From Pyrinomonadaceae bacterium (GTDB lineage: Bacteria; Acidobacteriota; Blastocatellia; Pyrinomonadales; Pyrinomonadaceae): a DNA stretch of 7,316 nucleotides. The stretch spans positions 1-7,316 of the forward strand of contig JACCTF010000343.1 of the NCBI GenBank assembly GCA_013812565.1, in the 5' to 3' direction. The notes beneath the pieces were generated by a model that saw only the letters and a program-made list of their open reading frames with translations, had not been told where the DNA came from and made no database searches. The position numbers and the translations under genes were made by a program. Shown piece after piece: positions 1 through 7,134 of the stretch; the first letter of the stretch is position 1; each line of letters starts with the position of its first letter.

Positions 1-377
1 AGCACACAGTGGAACCAGATCTTCATCGGCCAACGATGCATGTGCGAGCTTTCGTTGTGAAACAGGATCGCTTTGTCCGCCGGGTAAGGAGTCGAGCTGT
101 AGACTTTGCCGCCCACGTCCTCGCGCGGCAAATCGCCGTACTCGCCGAACAACTCGGGGCAGACGGCCGCGGCGAACCGCTCGAACTCCGAAACCCGGTC
201 GATGTTAAAGCCCCGGAAGAGCAGTGCGCCGTGCTCCGACAGTTTCGTTTCGATGAACTCCCGGTTGTCCCCGGCCCACTCCGCCAGGTCAACGTCCTCC
301 ATATTGGGTTGGACCATGAGGGGCAGCGCTTCCCCCGGTTGTAAGAAATCGGTTTTGATCGAACTCACTTGTGATAA
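1..377 (-). other. SyrP/TauD-type Fe(II)/2-oxoglutarate oxygenase domain, truncated by window
   Basis: This is the start of an oxygenase domain fused to the C-terminal side of C2 in the large NRPS, from about residue 1905. A lysine-rich linker (KLKNIKRK near 1894-1901) resembles the N-terminus of free-standing SyrP-like proteins of NRPS clusters. It is followed by the family-like LPLMVQPN, LLFRGFN (R1959) and a SSTPYPAD segment. The iron-binding His-X-acid motif is H2011-N2012-E2013, and the typical WPMKIWFHC segment follows. SyrP-type enzymes beta-hydroxylate carrier-bound amino acids such as Asp. The distal histidine and the 2-oxoglutarate-binding arginine lie beyond the window, so activity cannot be confirmed. 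No adenylation domain stands between C2 and this domain. Confidence 0.88.
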
Positions 378-3300
378 ATCGACGGTTTTCCGTTTGATGT
401 TTTTCAACTTACTAAGCTGAGACGCTTGACGTTCTACTTTCTCCACGGTTCGTTGTTTCCTTTCCGTTTCTGTGTAAATCTCCAGGGCATTTAATCGCGC
501 GTCGGGCTGTGCAAGCACGCTCCCGAGCAGAATTTCGAAGTGGTTCATCATCCGTGTGACGGTCGCCCGTTCGAAGAGGTCGGTTTTGTATACCCAGGTT
601 CCGATGAACCCTTCCTCAGTTTCTTCCATAAAGAGCGCCAGATCATACTTAGACATTTCGTTGTCGAACTCTATTGAGGCGAGCGTCAGACCAGGCAACT
701 TCAGCGGCGCGACGGGAGCGTTCTGAAGAACGAACAACACTTGGAAGAGCGGCGTGTAACTTAAACTCCGCTCCGGGCGGAGCGCCTCCACGAGCTTGTC
801 GAACGGCACTTCCTGATGCTCGTAAGCCCCGAGCGCCACTTCCTTCACGCGACTCAACAATTCCTTAAAAGTCGGATCGCCCGACATGTCCGTGCGCAGC
901 ACAAGGTGGTTGAGGAAGAAGCCGATCAAATCTTCGACTTCCGCTCGGTTGCGGTTAGCGACATCGGTGCCGACGATTATGTCCGTTTGGTTTGTATACC
1001 GGTAGAGGAACGTCTGGAAGGTCGCCACCAGCGTCATGAACGGCGTCACGCTTTCTTGTTGCGAAAGCGTCTTAAGCTCTTCCGTCATCTTCTTCGGTAG
1101 CTTCTGCCGCTCGTACGCCCCGCGGTAACTCTGCACCTCCGGCCGCGGTCGATCCGTCGGCAACTCCGTCACCGGAGGAGCACCTGCCAGGTGTTTCCGC
1201 CAGTACGCGAGCTGTCGCTCTAAAGCCTCGCCCTGTAGCCACGCGCGCTGCCACACCGCATAGTCCGCATACTGGATCGCCAGCTCCCCCAGCGGCGACT
1301 CCTGCCCCTGCACATACGCCCCGTAGAGCGCACCCAGTTCGCGGAACAGCACGCCCGCCGACCACCCGTCCGAGACGATGTGGTGCATCACGAGCAGCAG
1401 GATGTGCTCATCCGCTGTGAGCCGCACCAGCCGCGCTCGCACCAGCGGCCCACGCCCCAAATCGAACGGACGTTGCACCTCCTCTTTTATCAGGCGTTCT
1501 GCTTCCGCCTCGCGCTCGACCGGCGGCAAATCTCCGAGGTCCACGACCGGCAGATCAACGCTCATGCGGGAACTGATCACCTGGACGCCTTGCCCGCGTG
1601 TCCCAGACGCAAACGTGGTGCGCAAACTTTCGTGGCGGGCGACGAGCGCGTCGAGCGTTCGATTGAGCGCCCCGCGGTCGAGCCGGCCGGTCAAGCGTAT
1701 GGCGTCGGGAACGTTGTAGGCCGCGGTGCCGTCCTCCAGTTGATCCAGGAACCACAATCGCTGCTGCGCGAAGGAGAGCGGCAACTCCCCGTCACGCGGA
1801 ACAGGCTTGAGGGGCGGAGCCTGTAAGCCGTCGTCTCGACGGCGGGCCGCTTCGATCCGCTCGGCCATCCCGGCCACCGTCGGCGCTTCGAAGAGAGCAC
1901 GTAGCGGTAACTCCACCCCGAACCGGTCGCGCACCCGCGAAACTACTTGCGTGCCGAGCAGCGAGTGCCCGCCGAGCTCGAAGAAATTGTCGTGGATGCT
2001 CGTTTGTTCAATCCCTAACACCTCGGCCCATACCGCGGCCAACTTCTCTTCGACGTCGTTGCGCGGTACCACGACGCTTCCCTCCGCACCCGGCCGCGCT
2101 TGATCGGGAGCCGGCAGCGCACGGCGATCCATCTTGCCGTTAGGCGTCAAGGGAAACTCATCGAGGATCACGAACGCCTGCGGCACCATGTAGCTCGGCA
2201 ACTGTTGGCCGAGATGTGCCCGAAGGCTTCTCGGCGATGCTTCGACACGATTGCTTTTACCCGCCTTTACCATATCTTCAGAGAACAACCGCTCGTAAAA
2301 TCCGTTCGTCTTGTAGGCGGGTTGGTGATGAAACGATTCGAAATTGAAACGAACCACTTCGCCGCTTTGCCGAATCAAACTTCCCTGAATCTTGTAGTCG
2401 GGGTTGATGCCGTTATCGCTCAGCGTGGCGCTGCACACGGCTTTGACGCGGTCGCCCTCCGCGACCTCAACGCCCGGGTCGAAGACAGGGAAGTAAACCG
2501 GCAGCCAACTGTATTCATCTTCTAGGTTGTCGATGACCTCGCCTTCGGCGGTGTGCAGGTTGATCCATAACAGGAAGCCGTCAAACCTGTTGTCCCGGTT
2601 GATCGTGAAGCTTACCTCGCGTTCATACTCCGGCGCGGTGTGGCCGGTGAAATCTAAATCCTCAAAGACTTGGGCGTTCGACAGCAGATTCGACAAGGGA
2701 AAATTCTTGACGCAAAGTCTCACGTCAAATTTGTGCCCGACCTGCTCGAAAACTTTTTCGGTGTAGTAGGCCGTCTGCTCGGTGAAAGCCGGGTTGACAG
2801 AGATTTCATCCGGCAGGCGCACCGCGGCGATCTTCGTCAAGCACCGCTGCGGGATCATCTTCCCGTTTCCTTTGAGCAGCCGCCTGGCGTCATTCAAAAT
2901 AGGCGCGGTCCCTTCGGAACTTCCGATGGTGCCGATGATCTCCGAGACGCACACGTCCGCCTTCTCCGGCAGTTGCACCTCAGAGGAATAACCCCGCACG
3001 AGGATGATCCGCTCTTCCAAACCGAGCCTTTCGATCAAAGCCTTCGCCAGCTCGTAAGATTTGTCGAGGGCTTCTATGGCGTACACCTTCTTAGCTCCCG
3101 CTTCGACACAGAACCGGGCCAGGATCGCATCCTTGCCGGTTCCGACCTCAACGACCACTTTGTCTTTCACCAGTCGGTTGATTGCCGCCTTGTAACTGCT
3201 GTTCCGGCGCTGATCGTTTGTCATCGCGTAGTACAACAGTTCGTCGTAGATTTGATACTCGCCGACCGACGGCCACAACTCCATCCGGCCGTTCTCCCCG

Positions 3301-6089
3301 TGGGCGTGCTCGGGAATTACATAGGCGACGAGGCGCGTGTCGCCGGGCGCGTCCTCGCGGGCGATAACCACCGCGTCGCGCACGCCCCCGTGCCCGAGGA
3401 GCGCTGCCTCGACCTCGCCCGCTTCGATCCGGTAGCCGCGCACCTTCATCTGCTGATCGACGCGCCCGAGAAATTCCAGGTCGCCTTCGGGCAGGTAACG
3501 CGCGCGGTCACCTGTTTTGTAGAGTCGTGCTCCCGGCTCACCGCCGAACGGATCACGGATGAACCGCTCGGCGGTGAGCTCCGGGCGGTCGAGATAGCCG
3601 CGCGCCAGTGTATTGCCGCCGATGTAGAGCTCGCCCGCGACGCCGACGGGAACCGGATTCATGTATCGGTCGAGCAGATAAATCTGTTTACCGGCGAGCG
3701 GGCGGCCAATCGGCATTGAGCCGAGCGGCCAATCTTCTCGCTGCTCTTCCAGCTCCCCGGCCGGCTCATACGTCGTGGCCGTGATGGTCGCCTCGGTCGG
3801 CCCGTAAGCATTGATCCAGCGAACTTGATCCCCGACGAATTTTCGCCAGAGGGTGAATCTCTCCGGTAATACTTTCTCGTTCCCGACGATCACCAGGCGG
3901 ACAGACGAAGGCAGTCGTGAATTCGTGCGCGCCAGATCGAGCGTCCACTCGTGCCAGTAGGAAGCCGGTATGTTAATAACTGTGAGTTCTTCTTTTTCCA
4001 GGAACCGTAGAAAATCGGCGAAGGAGGCTCCGGCCTGATCGGGTTGGAGGACGATTGCCGCCCCCGTCAGCCATGCCGGGAAGATCTCTTCGGCGGCGAC
4101 ATCGAAGCTGATGGAAGCGAACTGTAGGATTCGGTCTTCCGGTCGAAGTTCGTAGTGCTCGGTCACAGCCCGGCAGTGGTTGATGAGCGCCCGGTGCTCG
4201 ATGAGCACACCCTTGGGCCTCCCCGTCGAGCCCGAGGTGTAAATTACATAAGCAAGATTCTCCGGTTTCACCCCGGCCGCTGGATTCTGCCCGCTCTCCC
4301 GGGCGATCATCTCCCAGTCGGCGTCCAAGCACACCGCTTCGACTTCCTGCCCCGACAGTTTTGTCGCCAACTTTTCTTGGGTTAAGACCACCGTCGCGCG
4401 GGCGTCCTTCAGCATAAAGGAGAGCCGCTGCTCCGGGTACGCCGGGTCGAGCGGCACATACGCCCCGCCGGCTTTCAGCACGCCGAGCAGCGCGACAAGC
4501 ATCTCAACCGAACGCTCCATGCAAATCCCGACGAGCACCTCCGGCTTCACCCCGCGTTTTCTCAAGTAGTGCGCCAGATGATTGGCCCGCCGGTTAAGCT
4601 CATCGTAGGTTAACTGTTCTCGGTCGAAGATCGCGGCGACGTGGTCGGGCGTGCGCTCGACTTGAGCTTCGAACAGCTCGGGGATGGAGCGTCCGTCCGG
4701 CCGATAGTTCACTTCCGCGGCGTTCCACTCGACCAGCAGTTGCCGTCGTTCCTCTTCAGTCAGGAATGATAAAGTCGAAAGCGGCTGCACGGGATTGGCG
4801 ACGACGGCTTCGAGTAAAACTTCGAAGTGCCCCAGCATCCGCGTCATGGTGGTGGCTTCGAATAGATCCGTGTTGTAGGCCAGCAAACATGACAACCCTC
4901 CGGCTCGCTCGATCACCTGGAGGGTCAAATCCAACTGCGCCGTTCCGCTGTCGAACTCCACCAAGCTTAAAGTCAAACCCGGAAGCTTCTGCGCCTGGAG
5001 CGGATTACTTCCCGCCACGAACAACACCTGGAAAAGCGGGTTGCGCCCCAAGTCGCGTTCGGGCTGCAGCTCTTCGACCAGCCGCTCGAACGGCACCTCC
5101 TGATGCGCGTAAGCCCCGAGTGCCACTTCCCTGACGCGTTTCAGCAGCTCGCGGAACGTCGGATCGCCCGACGTGTCCGTGCGCAGCACCAGCGTGTTGA
5201 CGAAACACCCGATCAGCCCTTCGACCTCCGCGCGGTTACGGCCCGCCGTCGGCGACCCCACGACGATGTCTTCCTGGTTTGTATAGCGTGCGAGCAGCAG
5301 TTGAAACGCGGCCAGCAGCGTCATAAAGAGCGTCACGCCTTCGCGCCGGCTGAGGTCACGAAGCCGCTCCGCTAGCTGCGGCGACAGCTCACGCGATTGC
5401 CACTCGCCGCGGAAGCTTTTAACGATTGTCGGCGGGTGATCAATCGGCAAATCTATAACCGGCGGGGCGCCCGCGAGCTGCCCTCGCCAGTAGGCGAGCT
5501 GCTCTTCCAGCACCTCTCCCTTCAACCACTCACGCTGCCACACGGCGAAATCTGCGTACTGGATTGGCAGCTCCGCGAGCGAAGGTTGTTTGCCCGTCAC
5601 GAGCGCCTCATAAACAAGCGCCAGTTCGCGGAGGAAGATTTCCATTGACAACCCGTCGCTGATGATGTGGTGCATCGTCACGACGAGTATGTGCTCGTCC
5701 TCCTTCAGCCGCAGCAGACTGGCGCGCACAAGTGGCCCACGCGTGAGATCGAAAGGCCGCTGGGCGTCCTCGACTACGAGGCGCAGCGCTTCGGGTTCGC
5801 GCTCGGCTTCGGAAAGTCGCTCTAATTCGACGATCAGCAACTCCATCTCCGCGCCGGGGGCAACGACTTGAACGGGGTCGTCCCCCTCGGTCGTGAACGT
5901 GGTGCGCAAACTTTCGTGGCGCGCGACAAGCGCGTCGAGCGTTTGTCGCAGCACCCCGTGGTCGAGGCGGCCGCTCATGCGCACCGCGACAGGGATGTTG
6001 TACGCGGAGCTGCCGGGTTCTAACTGGTCGAGAAACCACAGCCGCTGCTGAGCAAAAGATACGGGAAAAACAAAAACTTCCTTGACCAT
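1..6089 (-). CDS. Multidomain NRPS, C-A(PRMT-like MT)-PCP-C-TauD, 3' end cut by window
   Basis: This is a non-ribosomal peptide synthetase that condenses, activates, methylates and probably hydroxylates an amino acid on a cytosolic assembly line. The frame is open for 2029 codons and runs off the left edge. The ATG at 6089 is fixed by an in-frame TAG three codons upstream; its ribosome binding site is weak. Domains by residue: C1 about 8-445 (HHIISDG 140-146); A about 460-915 (A3 from Y617, A5 NAYGPTE 760-766, A7 YKTGD 857-861, A8 RGYRIEAGE 884-892), resuming with A9 LPSYM 1297-1301 and A10 NGKMDR 1317-1322; inserted methyltransferase about 936-1262; PCP about 1340-1412 with GGHSL and Ser1376 as the phosphopantetheine site; C2 about 1437-1875 (HHIVSDG 1569-1575); TauD-like oxygenase from about 1905. 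All visible core motifs are intact. The domain order is certain; the substrate and product are not known. Confidence 0.97.
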   Translation of the reverse strand, partial: MVKEVFVFPVSFAQQRLWFLDQLEPGSSAYNIPVAVRMSGRLDHGVLRQTLDALVARHESLRTTFTTEGDDPVQVVAPGAEMELLIVELERLSEAEREPEALRLVVEDAQRPFDLTRGPLVRASLLRLKEDEHILVVTMHHIISDGLSMEIFLRELALVYEALVTGKQPSLAELPIQYADFAVWQREWLKGEVLEEQLAYWRGQLAGAPPVIDLPIDHPPTIVKSFRGEWQSRELSPQLAERLRDLSRREGVTLFMTLLAAFQLLLARYTNQEDIVVGSPTAGRNRAEVEGLIGCFVNTLVLRTDTSGDPTFRELLKRVREVALGAYAHQEVPFERLVEELQPERDLGRNPLFQVLFVAGSNPLQAQKLPGLTLSLVEFDSGTAQLDLTLQVIERAGGLSCLLAYNTDLFEATTMTRMLGHFEVLLEAVVANPVQPLSTLSFLTEEERRQLLVEWNAAEVNYRPDGRSIPELFEAQVERTPDHVAAIFDREQLTYDELNRRANHLAHYLRKRGVKPEVLVGICMERSVEMLVALLGVLKAGGAYVPLDPAYPEQRLSFMLKDARATVVLTQEKLATKLSGQEVEAVCLDADWEMIARESGQNPAAGVKPENLAYVIYTSGSTGRPKGVLIEHRALINHCRAVTEHYELRPEDRILQFASISFDVAAEEIFPAWLTGAAIVLQPDQAGASFADFLRFLEKEELTVINIPASYWHEWTLDLARTNSRLPSSVRLVIVGNEKVLPERFTLWRKFVGDQVRWINAYGPTEATITATTYEPAGELEEQREDWPLGSMPIGRPLAGKQIYLLDRYMNPVPVGVAGELYIGGNTLARGYLDRPELTAERFIRDPFGGEPGARLYKTGDRARYLPEGDLEFLGRVDQQMKVRGYRIEAGEVEAALLGHGGVRDAVVIAREDAPGDTRLVAYVIPEHAHGENGRMELWPSVGEYQIYDELLYYAMTNDQRRNSSYKAAINRLVKDKVVVEVGTGKDAILARFCVEAGAKKVYAIEALDKSYELAKALIERLGLEERIILVRGYSSEVQLPEKADVCVSEIIGTIGSSEGTAPILNDARRLLKGNGKMIPQRCLTKIAAVRLPDEISVNPAFTEQTAYYTEKVFEQVGHKFDVRLCVKNFPLSNLLSNAQVFEDLDFTGHTAPEYEREVSFTINRDNRFDGFLLWINLHTAEGEVIDNLEDEYSWLPVYFPVFDPGVEVAEGDRVKAVCSATLSDNGINPDYKIQGSLIRQSGEVVRFNFESFHHQPAYKTNGFYERLFSEDMVKAGKSNRVEASPRSLRAHLGQQLPSYMVPQAFVILDEFPLTPNGKMDRRALPAPDQARPGAEGSVVVPRNDVEEKLAAVWAEVLGIEQTSIHDNFFELGGHSLLGTQVVSRVRDRFGVELPLRALFEAPTVAGMAERIEAARRRDDGLQAPPLKPVPRDGELPLSFAQQRLWFLDQLEDGTAAYNVPDAIRLTGRLDRGALNRTLDALVARHESLRTTFASGTRGQGVQVISSRMSVDLPVVDLGDLPPVEREAEAERLIKEEVQRPFDLGRGPLVRARLVRLTADEHILLLVMHHIVSDGWSAGVLFRELGALYGAYVQGQESPLGELAIQYADYAVWQRAWLQGEALERQLAYWRKHLAGAPPVTELPTDRPRPEVQSYRGAYERQKLPKKMTEELKTLSQQESVTPFMTLVATFQTFLYRYTNQTDIIVGTDVANRNRAEVEDLIGFFLNHLVLRTDMSGDPTFKELLSRVKEVALGAYEHQEVPFDKLVEALRPERSLSYTPLFQVLFVLQNAPVAPLKLPGLTLASIEFDNEMSKYDLALFMEETEEGFIGTWVYKTDLFERATVTRMMNHFEILLGSVLAQPDARLNALEIYTETERKQRTVEKVERQASQLSKLKNIKRKTVDLSQVSSIKTDFLQPGEALPLMVQPNMEDVDLAEWAGDNREFIETKLSEHGALLFRGFNIDRVSEFERFAAAVCPELFGEYGDLPREDVGGKVYSSTPYPADKAILFHNESSHMHRWPMKIWFHCV
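1612..1637. repeat. Copy 1 of a 26-bp identical patch shared by C1 and C2 coding DNA
   Basis: The same 26 bases occur at 5896-5921. Both copies encode the conserved RHESLRTTF segment of a condensation domain, here in C2. Identity down to the third codon position suggests recent duplication or gene conversion between the modules. Confidence 0.7.
2304..3284 (-). other. PRMT-like methyltransferase domain inserted between A8 and A9
   Basis: This is a domain inside the large NRPS, about residues 936-1262. The SAM-binding motif I is VEVGTGK at 980-986, followed by the acidic ribose-binding position in VYAIEA (E1006), matching PRMT1 'VIGIEC'. The segment LPEKADVCVSEIIG leads to E1050, and a second glutamate, E1059, follows in SSEG. 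The nine-residue spacing equals the PRMT double-E pair (E144/E153 in PRMT1, E435/E444 in PRMT5). The C-terminal part has SWLPVYFPVFDP around W1195 and then VAEGD, resembling the PRMT segment that starts with THW and enters the beta-barrel, but with Ser in place of the THW histidine. The position between A8 and A9 is a known place for methyltransferase inserts. The expected role is methylation of the amino acid held by this module; whether it acts on side-chain N, guanidine or O cannot be told. Confidence 0.82.
5896..5921. repeat. Copy 2 of the 26-bp identical patch shared by C1 and C2 coding DNA
   Basis: This is identical to 1612-1637 and encodes the RHESLRTTF segment of C1. A second near-identical pair in the same two domains is 871-902 versus 5158-5189, with one mismatch in 32, coding for LRTD(M/T)SGDPT. 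Confidence 0.7.
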
Positions 6090-6121
6090 CGTGTTCTACT
6101 TCGCTTTGAAATTTGTTCCTC

Positions 6122-6136
6122 GTCGGAGAATCCGAC
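6122..6136 (-). other. Small hairpin in the spacer between methyltransferase and large NRPS
   Basis: GTCGGA (6122-6127) and TCCGAC (6131-6136) form a 6-bp stem with a 3-nt loop within the 56-nt spacer. No T-run follows on the minus strand. A purine-rich GAGGAAC (6115-6121) comes next but is 25 nt before the NRPS ATG, too far to be its ribosome binding site. Confidence 0.3.
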
Positions 6137-6145
6137 TTCGTTTCC

Positions 6146-6874
6146 TCAAGCCGTCAATGCGGGCTTGACCGCCGTCCCGGAGATGCCCGTGAGCATGGTC
6201 ACCTCCCCGAACACCTGCGGCGGTCGGTCACGCTCGGCGAGGTAGCGGACCACCGGCATGGCGATCCGCGAGAGAATCGCGCGCGTGCGCATGGAAGACA
6301 TAGGACGCAAACGCAACCACAATCCTATCATCTGGGCCAGGCTCGCGTCCCAGCCGCCGAGGGCTTTGAGTTCGAGCCGGGTGAAGCCCGCGTTTCGGAA
6401 GTGGCGCTCGAGGGCGAACGGCGTGTAACGGTACTCGTCGTGCGGGACGTCATGCAGCGGGTATAAAAAAGGCACGGTAAAGAACAGCAGGCCGCCCGGC
6501 TTCAACACCCGCAGCGTCTCGCGCAGCGTCAATTCGGGGTCCGGGCAGTGCTCTAAAACCTCGGTCGCCAGCGCGCAGTCAACCGTATTGTCCTCTAATG
6601 GGATGGTGCGGCCGTCCCATCCGAGATCCGGCCGCTGCGATTCGGGTTTCTTGTATATGCTGTCGTCAAGGTCTAGCCCGATGTATTTCGTGACGCGGCT
6701 CGGCGGGTTTACCACCACCGGCTTGTACGGCATATAGCCGCAGCCGATGTCGAGCAGCGTCCCGCTGAATTCTTCCAGGTGCGAGCAGAGGGCGTTCAAG
6801 ATGGCCCGCCGCAGAGCGAAGTGGTGAAGCGTCCTCTCGGAACACAGCGGATTCAAATACGGGTGATGAGTCAT
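6146..6874 (-). CDS. Free-standing class I SAM-dependent methyltransferase (Methyltransf_11-like)
   Basis: This is a complete 242-aa protein with a Rossmann-type methyltransferase fold. Motif I is LLDIGCGYMPY (40-50). The end of strand 2, YIGLDLDD (64-71), gives the acidic residue expected to hold the SAM ribose. ATEVLEH (103-109) and LRVLKPGG (121-128) are the usual motifs of this family. A later segment, HDVPHDEYRYTP (141-152), recalls methyltransferases seen in glycan and secondary-metabolite clusters. There is no signal peptide or membrane segment, so it should be cytosolic. The ATG is fixed by an in-frame TAA four codons upstream; a weak AAAGA-type ribosome binding site precedes it. It lies 56 nt before the large NRPS on the same strand and is probably co-transcribed with it. 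It may methylate the peptide or a building block (O- or N-). The acceptor is unknown, and a sugar or lipid acceptor is possible. Confidence 0.9.
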   Translation of the reverse strand: MTHHPYLNPLCSERTLHHFALRRAILNALCSHLEEFSGTLLDIGCGYMPYKPVVVNPPSRVTKYIGLDLDDSIYKKPESQRPDLGWDGRTIPLEDNTVDCALATEVLEHCPDPELTLRETLRVLKPGGLLFFTVPFLYPLHDVPHDEYRYTPFALERHFRNAGFTRLELKALGGWDASLAQMIGLWLRLRPMSSMRTRAILSRIAMPVVRYLAERDRPPQVFGEVTMLTGISGTAVKPALTA

Positions 6875-6942
6875 AAATGTTCTTTACGGCACTAACACCC
6901 ACCCGCTACTGCAGGTGGTACTGACAAGACGGCGCTTCTCGT

Positions 6943-6952
6943 CGCACGTGCG
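6943..6952. promoter_or_regulatory. 10-bp perfect palindrome upstream of methyltransferase gene
   Basis: CGCACGTGCG at 6943-6952 equals its own reverse complement and lies about 68 nt before the methyltransferase ATG. A dimeric regulator could bind such a site, but in GC-rich DNA a 10-bp palindrome also arises by chance. No promoter elements frame it. Confidence 0.2.
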
Positions 6953-6960
6953 TTACTCCC

Positions 6961-6982
6961 AAGCTTGTCTGAAGCTTAGCTT
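6961..6982. repeat. Short direct repeats of AAGCTT/AGCTT beside the inverted repeat
   Basis: AAGCTT occurs at 6961-6966 and 6972-6977, with AGCTT repeated again at 6978-6982. Both AAGCTT copies are followed at slightly different distances by TCTG. This looks like slippage next to the inverted repeat; no function is apparent. Confidence 0.45.
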
Positions 6983-7012
6983 ATCTGAGATTTCAAATTT
7001 AGAATCTCAGAT
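6983..7012. repeat. AT-rich perfect inverted repeat (10-bp arms, 10-nt loop)
   Basis: The arms ATCTGAGATT (6983-6992) and AATCTCAGAT (7003-7012) are exact reverse complements around a 10-nt loop. One further T-A pair (6982/7013) extends the stem. No T-run follows on either strand, so a Rho-independent terminator is not supported. The style resembles dispersed intergenic palindromic repeats, but only one copy is in the window. Confidence 0.75.
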
Positions 7013-7114
7013 AGCATTGAAGTACGGTCGAGCCATTCGACAGCGGTCCGAGAAAACTTGATTTCCAGTATGTTCAGATTCCCTTTGTACGCTCTTAACC
7101 TTTCCGTTGAGATC

Positions 7115-7134
7115 GGCTCCTGAAATCGGGAGCC
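7115..7134 (-). other. GC-rich stem-loop just after the upstream NRPS stop
   Basis: GGCTCC (7115-7120) and GGAGCC (7129-7134) form a 6-bp stem with an 8-nt loop, 13 nt downstream of the TAG in the minus-strand transcript. No U-run follows, so it may be a processing or stabilising hairpin or a weak pause site rather than a terminator. It may also be chance. Confidence 0.3.

Noticed and set aside
1380..2525. Plus-strand frames at 1380-1826 and 2100-2525
   Set aside because: They are antisense shadows of C2, PCP and the methyltransferase insert, with no motifs and no plausible ribosome binding site.
2670..3719. Plus-strand open frame of 349 codons
   Set aside because: It is antisense to the A domain and PRMT-like insert of the NRPS, whose minus-strand translation carries clear motifs throughout. 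The plus-strand protein shows no recognisable domain.
3973..4332. Minus-strand frames of about 60-143 codons inside the NRPS (for example 3973-4332, 5608-6039, 1072-1365)
   Set aside because: They are out of frame with the NRPS and have arginine- and glycine-rich composition typical of shifted reading of GC-rich DNA.
6113..6466. Plus-strand frame of 117 codons
   Set aside because: It lies antisense to the free-standing methyltransferase, which has a complete set of SAM-methyltransferase motifs on the minus strand.
6875..6960. Possible sigma70 promoter before the methyltransferase (a TTGTCA-like hexamer on the minus strand)
   Set aside because: No -10-like hexamer occurs at suitable spacing, so the match is not supportable.
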